Assembly (NCBI GenBank): GCA_003506435.1
Contig: DOAQ01000037.1
Location: 186,001-250,000 of the forward strand
DNA from: Prolixibacteraceae bacterium
GTDB lineage: Bacteria > Bacteroidota > Bacteroidia > Bacteroidales > Prolixibacteraceae
Direction: 5' to 3'
DNA length: 64,000 nucleotides
How positions within the stretch are numbered: the first letter of the stretch is position 1; every line of letters begins with the position of its first letter. The notes beneath the pieces are model-generated. The model saw nothing but the letters and a program-made list of their open reading frames with translations. It was not told where the DNA came from and made no database searches. A program made the translations under genes and the position numbers. This document shows, one piece after another, positions 34,080 to 42,869 of this stretch.

Positions 34080-35480
34080 ATGAAATTGATCAAGCACCCC
34101 TGGCTATTCTTGCTTTTATCGTTTGCAATCACAATCGCAGTTAAAATCCCCCATCTGGGACTGCCGTTTTTTAACGATGAAACGTTTTCGTATTACCCGG
34201 CCATCCTTGAAATGGCGAAAACCGGACCGGGAATGATGCCGGGAATCCTCCCGATTATTTTATCGAAAGGACACCCGCTGTTTTTCTATTTTCTCGCTTC
34301 CCTGTGGGTAAAATATATTGCCGGAAATTCCATCGCGCTGACTCATGTTTTTCCCTTGCTAATCGCACTGTTTGCGTTGTTTGTGTTTCATCGCTTTGCC
34401 AAACGGCACACCAATATTGTACTGGCCAATATTGCGGTTGTTTTGCTGTCGGTAAAAACCATGTTTCTGGCACAGGCCAGCTTGCTCCTACCCGAGATAT
34501 TTCTGTTTTGCCTTTTTATGCTTTGTTTCGATGCATACTTGTCGGGCAACTACAAATTATATGCGCTGTTTGGTTCGCTGATGATGCTCACAAAGGAAAC
34601 TGGCGCGGTTTTTATTATGGTATTCGGTATCAGTTATTTGATCGAAAACTACAGAAATATAAAAACCCGAAAGTTTTGGATGGAGATTACAATGCTGGCA
34701 ATTCCTGTATTTGTCTACGGAATTTTTCTGATCCTTCATTACTCCAGATTCGGAGTTTTCTTCTTCTCTGAACACCTCGATTATATCACGGTTGAGAGAT
34801 TTAAGGTGCTTTATAAATCCAAATCAGCATTCTCCACTCTTTTTCTGAAACACGGAAGAAATATTGTTTTCTTCTCCGGAATAATTGCGCTTTCATACCT
34901 TCTAATTCGTCGGAAAGCCATTGAATACAAAAGGTTTCTTATCCTGAGTTTATTTATCCTGATTTCCTTTTTCATTTTTACAATCCTCAATTTTTATATC
35001 TACCGATATGTGTTTCCGGTGATGGGGATTATGCTGTTGGCATCGCTGGCACTGGTTCAGCAGGTAAAAACAAAATACCAGATCATCAACATTGGCTACA
35101 TTGCTATAATCGTTGCAGTTAGCGGATATTACACCGCCACGAAGCGGGGCCAGTCGGATGCCGACCTGGGATACGTTCAATTCCTGAAAGTCCACAAACA
35201 AATGGTTGAATACTGCGAGCAGCAGGGCTGGTACGATCAGGAATTTGGAGCCGGATACAATATGGTGATGAGCATGCGTGATAATTTTGCAGGTTACCTG
35301 AATACGGATAAAAACTTCCGGATGCACCATCTGCCAGGCATAAAAGACCGCAACTTCATTATGTACGATTCCACCTGCTGGCCGTATGAAATGCCGAAGG
35401 AGGAACGCGACAAGCTGGAACTGGTAAAACGTTTTCAGTATAAAAAACACTGGGGCGAGATATACAAGGTCAGGGAATAA
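34080..35480 (+). CDS. Membrane glycosyltransferase of the GT39/ArnT type
   Basis: 466 residues with about ten predicted membrane helices. The first loop after helix 1 has the Asp-Glu pair of the GT-C superfamily (LPFFNDETFSYYPA, Asp33-Glu34), which binds the polyprenyl-phosphate sugar donor. Middle helices include VVLLSVKTMFLAQASLLLPEIFLFCLFMLCFDAYL, typical for ArnT/PMT-like proteins. A soluble C-terminal part (about 375-466) follows the last helix. It likely transfers a sugar from a lipid carrier to a cell-surface lipid or protein. It is divergent from the araC gene and precedes ssrA; no partners nearby define the acceptor. Confidence 0.82.
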   Translation: MKLIKHPWLFLLLSFAITIAVKIPHLGLPFFNDETFSYYPAILEMAKTGPGMMPGILPIILSKGHPLFFYFLASLWVKYIAGNSIALTHVFPLLIALFALFVFHRFAKRHTNIVLANIAVVLLSVKTMFLAQASLLLPEIFLFCLFMLCFDAYLSGNYKLYALFGSLMMLTKETGAVFIMVFGISYLIENYRNIKTRKFWMEITMLAIPVFVYGIFLILHYSRFGVFFFSEHLDYITVERFKVLYKSKSAFSTLFLKHGRNIVFFSGIIALSYLLIRRKAIEYKRFLILSLFILISFFIFTILNFYIYRYVFPVMGIMLLASLALVQQVKTKYQIINIGYIAIIVAVSGYYTATKRGQSDADLGYVQFLKVHKQMVEYCEQQGWYDQEFGAGYNMVMSMRDNFAGYLNTDKNFRMHHLPGIKDRNFIMYDSTCWPYEMPKEERDKLELVKRFQYKKHWGEIYKVRE

Positions 35481-35570
35481 TGTTTGTATGTGAAGTCCGC
35501 ATCCGCAAAACTTCTTCCGGAATCACCGAATCTGTTTTCAATGCCGAAACGATATTCTGCTTAAAAATTA

Positions 35571-35578
35571 TAACTTTG
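35571..35578 (+). promoter_or_regulatory. ssrA -7 promoter box
   Basis: TAACTTTG (consensus TAnnTTTG) 14 bases upstream of the tmRNA 5' end; a -33 TTTG is not obvious. Confidence 0.5.
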
Positions 35579-35592
35579 TACCCTCTTTTCAA

Positions 35593-35991
35593 GGGGCTGA
35601 CTGGTTTTGACAGCAAGTTGAAGAGGTATGTAAGCATGCCGGGCCTTGATCGCACAGCCCGTAAATCTCGGCGTTCAAAACTATAATTGGCGAAAATAAC
35701 TACGCTCTTGCTGCGTAATCGAATTAAGTAGATTACACTTTATCCCGGCACCAGGTGTTGGGACGAGACATCGCCCGGATGCTATCTCCCTGAAGCGGTC
35801 CGATCTGGCGGTGCAAGTAAATCGGGGATAGTGGAAGTAGTGCTCCGCGACTTCTGCAAAAATAAAGGAGCTAAGGTAAAAGTCGGTGGCCCTGATCCAG
35901 CTTTTATTCGAAAATTAAGTCTGGGGATAAGCATGTAGAAAGCATATTGCTTCCTTGTTTGGACCCGGGTTCGATTCCCGGCAGCTCCACC
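35593..35991 (+). ncRNA. ssrA: tmRNA (transfer-messenger RNA)
   Basis: Rescues stalled ribosomes and tags the unfinished protein. The 5' end GGGGCTGACTGG pairs with the 3' CAGCTCC to make the acceptor stem; the T arm GGTTCGATTCCCGG precedes it. The tag frame starts with the resume codon GGC at 35689 and reads GENNYALAA, stop at 35716-35718; the ALAA end is the ClpXP degradation signal. G/C-rich segments after the tag form the pseudoknots. The encoded 3' end is ACCT, so the terminal CCA is not complete in the DNA and must be added or repaired. Length about 399 bases, usual for the phylum. Confidence 0.95.
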
Positions 35992-35992
35992 T

Positions 35993-36033
35993 AACCGGAA
36001 AGGTGAAAAATATCTTCACTTTTCCGGTTTTTT
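35993..36033 (+). terminator. Terminator of ssrA
   Basis: Stem AACCGGAAAGGTGAA / TTCACTTTTCCGGTT (one mismatch) with T6 after it, starting 2 bases after the tmRNA 3' end. Confidence 0.85.
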
Positions 36034-36056
36034 ATTCCATGTAAGTTATTGTTTAT

Positions 36057-36164
36057 CGGATCAATACAACTCGCAATTGTATTGATCCGAGTGGTTCGAT
36101 ATTGCGATCTGTCAAAACAGATTTTTTCAGGATAAACCCAAATTACTCGATAGGAATTTGGGTT
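36057..36164. other. Three successive hairpins between ssrA and the accessory block
   Basis: Hairpin 1: CGGATCAATACAA / TTGTATTGATCCG (36057-36069, 36077-36089), 13-bp perfect stem. Hairpin 2: ATCTGT / ACAGAT plus T-run (36107-36122), a small plus-strand terminator. Hairpin 3: AACCCAAATT / AATTTGGGTT (36135-36164), which overlaps the stop of the next minus-strand gene and may end its transcript. Hairpin 1 is not accounted for by either neighbour. Confidence 0.5.
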
Positions 36165-37396
36165 CAATGGGTAAAAGCATTTTTTATTTCTGATACAGAA
36201 ACATTCAACAGTGAACGGGCCAGAAAATCCAAATCTTCTTCGTTCCCTTCAAAATGATACATGTATTGAACATGGGAAATTTCTTCTCCCTGCTTTAAGA
36301 ATGCTGCCGGAGAAGAAATCTCCATCTCATAAAGTTGTCCTATGCGGAAACCATCTTTCGCCGGACCATCATTATAGGAGTTGGTAACATCTCCTGAAAA
36401 TGGATCTTCCTGTTGATCGACCAAAGCTGAATTAACGTATTCCGTTGGATTCTCGGGTAATGAATAATTCAGGATTGAAAGAATTTTCTTTTGGGCATCG
36501 TAACTTCCCATACAAGATAAAGCAAATGACGGAGATACCCCGATTTTACTTCTGAATTCTGCGTCTGCCCGAAAAAAGACGGCATCATCAGTAACTTTCA
36601 GTCTGTTTTCCGGAATTCCTCCAAAATAATCATTTACCACTTTCCCCTGTCCTCCCTTTCTATATGGGATTATTACCGTCACATCAGGGGACGCCTTCAG
36701 CATGCCCAACATCCAGATTGATAAAGCTCCGCTATCTTTATTCCAACAATCATTTCCTGTGTTTTTTAACCGGTTTTCTGATTTGTAAGCAACTACACGG
36801 ACCGACTTACCGACTCCTGTTTTTAAATTTGTCCTTATTTCAGAACGATCCAAAAGTGTAATTGTCCGTATTATTTTAGCATTAAATTTTGTCCCTGAAC
36901 GATTAACCAGTTCAAAATCCTTCTTTAAAGTTATCTGCTGAGAATCTACTTGGGCAATATTGAACGTTTCGTGGTCAAATGCTGCAGGCACAATCCATTT
37001 GTCAGAATTATTTCCTGTAAAAAAAATGGAAAATTGTCCGCCTTCCGGCCCCAGCCAAATACGTTCTTCACCACCATACGGATTGGCATCTTCATTGATT
37101 TTTGCAGAGCTTATAAAATCATAATTAATCCATCCGTGAGAAAGACCTTTCATCTCGGAAGAAGAACTGGTCATCACCCGGCCTTGATATTCCGGAGCCA
37201 CAATTAACCTTGATTCCCCATTTACCAATTCGACAGGCGTGATGTATTTTTTGAGAAAAGCCATGTCATAACCATATTCTCCTGTTGCATAAGCAGTTTT
37301 TTCTTCCTCTTTCGTTATGTTTCTAATTTTTTTTGATTGAGAACAACCAAACAGGAATGACATGGAGATGATCAATAAAAAAAGTACTCTTCTCAT
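36164..37396 (-). CDS. Lipoprotein with predicted sugar-binding/mutarotase-like fold (DUF6786-like)
   Basis: 410 residues with a lipoprotein signal (MRRVLFLLIISMSFLFGC, Cys18). Conserved-looking blocks are VAPEYQGRVMTSSSSEMKGLSHGWINYDFI, NPYGGEERIWLGPEGGQFSIFF and FRIGQLYEMEISSPAAFLKQGEEISHVQYMYHFEG. I associate these with DUF6786, a family with a galactose-mutarotase-like fold seen in polysaccharide loci; that name is from memory and tentative. It is the last gene of the 28-kb minus-strand block, 29 bp after a ceramidase-like gene. A sugar-binding or epimerising role at the cell surface is inference. Confidence 0.7.
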   Translation of the reverse strand: MRRVLFLLIISMSFLFGCSQSKKIRNITKEEEKTAYATGEYGYDMAFLKKYITPVELVNGESRLIVAPEYQGRVMTSSSSEMKGLSHGWINYDFISSAKINEDANPYGGEERIWLGPEGGQFSIFFTGNNSDKWIVPAAFDHETFNIAQVDSQQITLKKDFELVNRSGTKFNAKIIRTITLLDRSEIRTNLKTGVGKSVRVVAYKSENRLKNTGNDCWNKDSGALSIWMLGMLKASPDVTVIIPYRKGGQGKVVNDYFGGIPENRLKVTDDAVFFRADAEFRSKIGVSPSFALSCMGSYDAQKKILSILNYSLPENPTEYVNSALVDQQEDPFSGDVTNSYNDGPAKDGFRIGQLYEMEISSPAAFLKQGEEISHVQYMYHFEGNEEDLDFLARSLLNVSVSEIKNAFTH

Positions 37397-37425
37397 TTTA
37401 TGGCATTTGTAGTAGCTTAAGATTC

Positions 37426-38775
37426 TTACTGCAGTTTGATCAGCATCTTTTCAACACCTTTTATGAATATTTTTTCCGTAACAGGATCAAAGCGCGATGA
37501 CCAGGGCTCGTAACCGCCTTCGCTATATGCCTGCTGAGTAGTCATATAACCTAAATATCCATTGCAATATCCCACAAGGAATGGATACGGGGAATGAGTG
37601 CTTGATTTTATTTCTTTACCTATTTGATGGAATAATTCACCAGGGAATGTGACCCAGGTAAAACCATCAATCCGGATTGCAGTTACAGGAACATTAATCG
37701 TTGTATTCCTGAAATTTTTAATAACCTCATTGTATTTCAAAGGACAAACGATATCCTGCTGTACTATTTTTATTTCGGAGAGAGAATTATTTGTCTGGAT
37801 TCGATTAAACACATCAACAACTTCTCTTCCTATCTCATATCCAAGGTTGGCTGTATTTTCAAGGTTATCTTCACAACCGTCGAGTCCTCCGACGAACCGT
37901 GGATTGATATCACCAGCGGCTCCCTGAGCAAATATGCCTATAACCCCCGGTATATTTTTTTCAATATATTCCAGCATGTGCCCATTCCATTCAGGACTTA
38001 CTTTGTTATTTCTTCCGCCCAGCGAAGTTCCGTGACAGGCATAATTAATGAAAACAGCTTTTGTCTGACCTGACAATTTATCAATCCGCATGATGCCAAC
38101 TTCACTATCGATTGGTCCTTTCGGATTGGCGCCCAGACGATAAACGCCTTCCATTTCCCTTATTTTTACCGGATTGTCCATTTTATACTTGCCATAAGAC
38201 TGGCTTGAATTATTTTCATCGAATGTAAGTTCGGATAATGTATCTTCCATCTTCTTTCTCCTGTTCATTGCAATTGATGACTTTCCTGTGCCTCCCCCTA
38301 TCTTTACGGGTTCCAGGTCAGCAATGGCATCTTTTACAGCTTTGACAACATTGCCGTTGAACTGTTTGTACCATTCTGAATTGATGTTTCTTTCATCGGG
38401 TGAAGGCGCCGCATGGTTATGCACAGTGCCAAGCATAATATTTTCAACAGGAATACCAGTTTCTTTTGAAACCATTTGCCTTAACGGTAAATAATTTTCC
38501 GGAGGAAGACTGACAATATCAATTTCAATAAAAGCTATTTGTTTGGCATTGTCATCAAAAACCAATGTCCGGATATAAATTTTACCAAAAGCACCATTTG
38601 AAGGACCCATTCGGCAAGATTCATCGTACCCACCCATGTACAGGTTTTCAGTGGGGGTAATATCGACTTTGGCAATACCTGCTTTAAGAACTGGTTCTTT
38701 TGAAAAAACATCAAAAGAGAACAATACACATTGTATAGTTATTAGAATTACAATTAATTGTGCTTTCATAATCAT
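37426..38775 (-). CDS. Neutral-ceramidase-fold exported protein, copy 1, lacking the ceramidase serine
   Basis: Start at 38775 (MIMKAQLIVILITIQCVLFS) gives a signal peptide and lies 4 bp after the acetyltransferase stop; the upstream frame to 38850 lies inside that gene. 449 residues. Family landmarks: AGIAKVDITPTENLYMGGYD, TVHNHAAPSPDE (zinc His-x-His), NYACHGTSLGG (zinc His) and FAQGAAGDINPRFVGG. In proven neutral ceramidases that last motif is GDVSPN with a nucleophilic Ser; here the Ser position is Asn. So it has the zinc-amidase scaffold but not the classic ceramidase nucleophile. It probably acts on another amide or ester in the glycan handled by locus 2. About 25-30% shorter than ceramidases, lacking the C-terminal domain. 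Confidence 0.83.
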   Translation of the reverse strand: MIMKAQLIVILITIQCVLFSFDVFSKEPVLKAGIAKVDITPTENLYMGGYDESCRMGPSNGAFGKIYIRTLVFDDNAKQIAFIEIDIVSLPPENYLPLRQMVSKETGIPVENIMLGTVHNHAAPSPDERNINSEWYKQFNGNVVKAVKDAIADLEPVKIGGGTGKSSIAMNRRKKMEDTLSELTFDENNSSQSYGKYKMDNPVKIREMEGVYRLGANPKGPIDSEVGIMRIDKLSGQTKAVFINYACHGTSLGGRNNKVSPEWNGHMLEYIEKNIPGVIGIFAQGAAGDINPRFVGGLDGCEDNLENTANLGYEIGREVVDVFNRIQTNNSLSEIKIVQQDIVCPLKYNEVIKNFRNTTINVPVTAIRIDGFTWVTFPGELFHQIGKEIKSSTHSPYPFLVGYCNGYLGYMTTQQAYSEGGYEPWSSRFDPVTEKIFIKGVEKMLIKLQ

Positions 38776-38779
38776 TTTA

Positions 38780-39943
38780 TTATAACCTGATAAAAATATT
38801 TTTCCTGTACATGTAATAAAGCAGAAGCCAAACCAGCAGAACACTTCCAAAAGAGATTGTTAATTTTCCCGTTTCTCCTTCCATAAGAATACCCAGCCAA
38901 CCAAATAGCTGTCCTGATATTTCCCGTATATTAACAAACCTGTAAAATAGATATACAAAAATGGAATTCATTCCGATCACCCGGAAGAAAAAGGACCATT
39001 TTGACTTGCCCCATATATCGATAACCAGGTAGAACAGGGCAACCAAAAGAAAACTTATTCCTCCTGCCAGCATAGTAAATGTTGACGTCCAGCAATTTTT
39101 AATAACCGGATAAAAAGGACTGATCAACAATGACAGAGTAATTAATCCAGTACCAATTATAGAAAGGAGCATGACATTTTGAAGCCCTGTTTTATTATCG
39201 CGTTTTAAAATTACACCGGTAAAATATCCCAGCAATGTAATCCCAACCGATGAAACGGTGCTTAATACTCCTAGTGCATCATATATTCCCTGAGCTCCTC
39301 TCCCAACCGGTCCGGCTGGGCCATAGGCCAACCGTCCGGGAAGTACCATCCGGTCAATGTAACCATTTATACAGCCTTCAGGTGTCAAAACCCCGGCCCC
39401 AATCCCCGGAACAGATACAAGCAACTGAACACAGGCAACACCTGCAATTATCCCAATTAACCAAAGAAATTTCTTCAGTTGAGATACTGAAAACAGGACA
39501 ATTAGTGTTGCAAAAAAGTAGGCAATACCGATCTGGCCTAAAACACTTACATATCTGGCATTTGAAAAACCATCGCGAAACACCCCATTATAAGCCCAAC
39601 CACAAATAACCAACAGAATGACACGGCGCAGTGTTTTCCAAACCAATTGGTTTTTGGGCGCTCCTTTTTCGAGTTTTGAAAGGAGTGAAAACGGAATTAC
39701 AGCGCCGGAAATAAACATAAACAACGGGAAGATCAGGTCATAAAACCGAAACCCGTTCCACGGGACATGCTGAAATTGGGTTGCAAGTGTAGTTATCCAG
39801 ACGGAAGGGTAATTCTCCGCCCAACTCGAAATAAGGGAACCTCCTCCTGCAATCCAGAGCATATCAAAACCTCTTAAAGCATCAAGGGAGACTATCCGGT
39901 TTTGAAGTGGTTTCCCTGTAATTAAATTACTTTTCGTCTTCAT
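38780..39943 (-). CDS. HGSNAT-like membrane acetyltransferase (DUF5009 type)
   Basis: 387 residues, about ten membrane helices. The N-terminal block RIVSLDALRGFDMLWIAGGGSLISSW and the catalytic-loop region QFQHVPWNGFRFYDLIFPLFMFISGAVIPFSL (with the conserved His before PW) are typical for bacterial relatives of heparan-alpha-glucosaminide N-acetyltransferase. Human HGSNAT uses acetyl-CoA on the cytosolic side to acetylate terminal glucosamine across the membrane. In this locus, which has a GH2 with glucosaminidase signature and deacetylase-like proteins, re-acetylation of a liberated amino sugar is a reasonable inference. It overlaps nothing but is 4 bp from the following ceramidase-like gene. 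Confidence 0.85.
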   Translation of the reverse strand: MKTKSNLITGKPLQNRIVSLDALRGFDMLWIAGGGSLISSWAENYPSVWITTLATQFQHVPWNGFRFYDLIFPLFMFISGAVIPFSLLSKLEKGAPKNQLVWKTLRRVILLVICGWAYNGVFRDGFSNARYVSVLGQIGIAYFFATLIVLFSVSQLKKFLWLIGIIAGVACVQLLVSVPGIGAGVLTPEGCINGYIDRMVLPGRLAYGPAGPVGRGAQGIYDALGVLSTVSSVGITLLGYFTGVILKRDNKTGLQNVMLLSIIGTGLITLSLLISPFYPVIKNCWTSTFTMLAGGISFLLVALFYLVIDIWGKSKWSFFFRVIGMNSIFVYLFYRFVNIREISGQLFGWLGILMEGETGKLTISFGSVLLVWLLLYYMYRKNIFIRL

Positions 39944-39974
39944 GTATAACCTTTAATATGGAAAATATTTCTTC

Positions 39975-40166
39975 TTATTTAGAAATCAGTGATTCTAATT
40001 CAATTTTACATTTTCCTCCCTGTATATTCAATGTCGGAATTGGCAAAAGACATGTCAAATCGGGCAAACCAAGGATTGCAATCTGCCTTTTGGTTAGACC
40101 GGCTGCAGGAACAGCAAAGCAATCCTTGTGAATGACAATCTCTACCTTCTTACCAGGAGACCACAA
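39975..40166 (-). other. Open frame after the large lipoprotein stop, possible frameshifted C-terminal tail
   Basis: A 63-codon frame overlaps the last 17 bases of the large lipoprotein gene in another frame. It reads WSPGKKVEIVIHKDCF and so on to GGKCKIELESLISK, sequence that looks like the beta-strand tail of a hydrolase; a one-base shift joins it to the upstream SGQL. If joined, the gap to the next gene falls from 206 to 31 bp, as elsewhere in this block. Could also be chance. Confidence 0.35.
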
Positions 40167-42675
40167 GTTGTCCGCTTATATCCTGAAACTCAAAAAAGTC
40201 TCCTGACGGCGATGTCTTGACTACCGGCTCAATTTTTCCTGTCTTAAACGGATAATTGGTATTGAGAAAAGCCTGAAAGTTTGCGGGCAAAAGGGGGACA
40301 GGCGCATAAATCCGGACAACGGCCTGTTCCAGTCCGTTGATCTGTATCCGCCTTTGGGCTTTATAGCGGTTCGGTATCTCAAAGCACGAGATGATACCCT
40401 TTTCCTGTTCCACAAAAACACGGCATTCTTCAAAAAATGCTTTGGGAAACCGGTACGTGGCATACCCCTGCCTTATTTCAGTCTCCCAGCCTGTCATGAT
40501 CGGCGCTCCCTGCGGAAACAGGAACCGCTGCTCAACAGTGAGGTTCGGAACATACCCTGAAAACCAGAAAGCATTTTTATTTCTCGATATGCAGTTGACC
40601 GGATTCCTGATATCGTCCGATTTCTTGTTGTACAACAGGGAATAACCAATCCGTGACAAGACCAAGCGCATCATGGTCCCTCCCGTGAACCAGGTGACGG
40701 GATCGTCCGAAGTTAGAAGATGCCCGCCCCGATATGTCGCCGAATTGGTTCCCCGGACATAACCGACTGCTCCCCCTTTCCATCTCGGATCCTCTCGTAA
40801 CACGGCTATATCCCTTTTCTCCTGCCCCTGAACAGCCTGAGCCAAAATTTCCGTGTCGGGAGCCACAGCCCGGGTTTCAATCCCTCCCCCTGACATGTTT
40901 GCGCCATGCCGGAAAATCGTTGGAGAAGGGCTGTCTGTCTGATCCATTTCCAGGGAAACCTGAAGGTTGAACTCTCCTGACAAAGGCTCCGCTAGTTTCA
41001 AACCTAACAGTTCCAAAAATTCCTGGCTCCCGTTTGCTACAGGCCCGTAAACCAGGAGTTTCCCTCCATTTTTTACAAACCTTGTCAGTTGTTCTTCAAG
41101 TTCACTCCCCGCCGGAGGGACAACCGTCACCAGAACTGACTCCCTGAACGGGGATACTCCTGATTTCATCACCGATACAAAATTGGTTGTCGAAATCACC
41201 GTATTCATAGGGAACCCTTCATTGACAGTCTGCCGGATGAACCAATCGCCATAGTAAATCTCTTGTATTCGTTCCGGTTGTCCGGAGGCCAGGTCGTGGT
41301 ATTCGTCGAACGGATAAACCCACACCACCAAACCAGGCTGATCTGGTGCATGACGCCTTGCCTGAAGGATATGGGGAGTCACCTCATCAGGAACCTGTAC
41401 TGGCATTGCCCCGTAAGAATTATCGATCGTCAGAAAATTCAAGTGAGTCGGGATTTTTACTTCACCCCGGGCATTGATGCGCGCAACCGCCATGGGAAGA
41501 TAGATGTCGTGGGGTTCCCTGACATAACGATCCAGCCACGGACTGTTGACCCACCAGGGATCGTGGGTATAAAACCGGAACATATACCGGTCGTCAGGAA
41601 GTTCGGCGATCCGTGACATATAGCCGGTCAGCTCCAATCCGAAATCTCCGTTCAGGGCCGCCCACGGGGAATTCGGGGGAGGTAGCAAATTATACCCGCC
41701 CTTGTATATGCTCCTGAGGTCAACTCCGTCCGCAGCGAGATCAATGCCCACAGAAAGGTTTGTCCCCCGGGTTTCGATCCGGAAATCCGGACACTCTTGC
41801 CTGAAAAGCATCCAGAAATTGATAATCTTTGAACGGGTGTCCTGAATTTTCTCCGGATGAAAATCTTTTCCGTCAAAAATTGCTCCGGTTGCACTCCAGG
41901 GTTCCATTCCAAAACCAAAACCATTCGAGAGCCAGAGGTAATCGAAACCAAGATCGGTCAAAAAATGCTGTGACTGGCGTCCTAAAAATGTACCGAAAGG
42001 AGTATCCTGCGCGATCCCTTCCGGAAAGCCCGCATACTTGCTGCTGTCGGCATTCAGGGTAGCATAACAGCATACGAATGTTTTAGAACCCATGGTTGCT
42101 CCCATGCACACTTCAGGATGTTTGTGGTATTTAAATACCGACTTTGCAAATTCCGGTCCCGGATCGAATGTTTCTCCTACCCGGACTGGCTTTCCGGTTA
42201 TCCGTTCACCGATCTTTTTTATTTGAGAAACAAGGTATCTGAGATCCCGGTAAGTGAACTCAGGTGGGTTATCCATATAGGTAAAGGCCCGTTCATGAAT
42301 GGACAGGTTCCCGTCCGGATCCGAATCGACCTCATGTTCCGTATTGGGATTACCAATATATTTGGCCCATTCGAGCGGTTGATCCAAACTGCCGGAATAA
42401 TCCAGAATCTCTGAACCATCGGCTGTCCATAGCAAAACGGATACCGTGTCAGCGTGCCGGATCAATGACGCCCATTGTGTAAACACCTCGTGGCACACAT
42501 CGGAAATATACCGTTTATCATTTTTTTTAAACGGCTTGAGTGACATCTCAAGCGTGATATTATTAAAACGGTTATGCCTTAGATCAGGATCTTCCACGTT
42601 TGACGTCCGATGTCCGGTTTGCAGACAGGAGAGGAACGTAGACATGAGCATGAAAGAGAATAAAAATTGTTTCAT
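40150..42675 (-). CDS. Large lipoprotein, glycoside-hydrolase-like, family unknown
   Basis: 841 residues from the ATG at 42675, where a lipoprotein signal begins (MKQFLFSFMLMSTFLSC); Met codons upstream to 42714 add 13 residues without a signal. I do not recognise the family. The N-terminal 450 residues look like a TIM-barrel enzyme (NITLEMSLKPFKK, YLWLSNGFGFGMEPWSATG, IETRGTNLSVGIDLAADG, MFRFYTHDPWWVNSPWLDRY). A flavodoxin-like segment resembling a beta-galactosidase trimerisation domain follows (about 500-590: RFVKNGGKLLVYGPVANGSQEFLELLG), then beta-rich sequence. It is encoded between SusD and the acetyltransferase, so it is surface-exposed and part of the locus 2 enzyme set. The gene is visibly G/C-richer than its neighbours, suggesting separate origin. 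Its end may be frameshifted (see 39975-40166). Confidence 0.75.
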   Translation of the reverse strand: MKQFLFSFMLMSTFLSCLQTGHRTSNVEDPDLRHNRFNNITLEMSLKPFKKNDKRYISDVCHEVFTQWASLIRHADTVSVLLWTADGSEILDYSGSLDQPLEWAKYIGNPNTEHEVDSDPDGNLSIHERAFTYMDNPPEFTYRDLRYLVSQIKKIGERITGKPVRVGETFDPGPEFAKSVFKYHKHPEVCMGATMGSKTFVCCYATLNADSSKYAGFPEGIAQDTPFGTFLGRQSQHFLTDLGFDYLWLSNGFGFGMEPWSATGAIFDGKDFHPEKIQDTRSKIINFWMLFRQECPDFRIETRGTNLSVGIDLAADGVDLRSIYKGGYNLLPPPNSPWAALNGDFGLELTGYMSRIAELPDDRYMFRFYTHDPWWVNSPWLDRYVREPHDIYLPMAVARINARGEVKIPTHLNFLTIDNSYGAMPVQVPDEVTPHILQARRHAPDQPGLVVWVYPFDEYHDLASGQPERIQEIYYGDWFIRQTVNEGFPMNTVISTTNFVSVMKSGVSPFRESVLVTVVPPAGSELEEQLTRFVKNGGKLLVYGPVANGSQEFLELLGLKLAEPLSGEFNLQVSLEMDQTDSPSPTIFRHGANMSGGGIETRAVAPDTEILAQAVQGQEKRDIAVLREDPRWKGGAVGYVRGTNSATYRGGHLLTSDDPVTWFTGGTMMRLVLSRIGYSLLYNKKSDDIRNPVNCISRNKNAFWFSGYVPNLTVEQRFLFPQGAPIMTGWETEIRQGYATYRFPKAFFEECRVFVEQEKGIISCFEIPNRYKAQRRIQINGLEQAVVRIYAPVPLLPANFQAFLNTNYPFKTGKIEPVVKTSPSGDFFEFQDISGQLVVSW

Positions 42676-42869
42676 GGGTTTTCCCAATTTAATCAGTTGC
42701 AACTTGCGTATCACACGTTATCACCTCAAGAGGCGTGACCAACGGGATATATTTCGTTTCATGGATTTTTAGTACGCTCCAATTCCGCTACGTTCCTATT
42801 CGCCAAACAAACATTCATCTTCATTAGCTGTTTCTCCCGGAAAAATCGGGAGAAACAGCGGGATCTTTA

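Noticed and set aside
34080..34097. Overlap of the araC frame with the glycosyltransferase gene if the longest start is used
   Set aside because: The N-terminal 54 residues of the longest araC frame look non-coding; the start at 33935 removes the overlap.
38288..38494. Plus-strand frames opposite the ceramidase-like and other locus 2 genes
   Set aside because: Typical antisense shadows; the minus-strand genes have signal peptides, family motifs and operon spacing.
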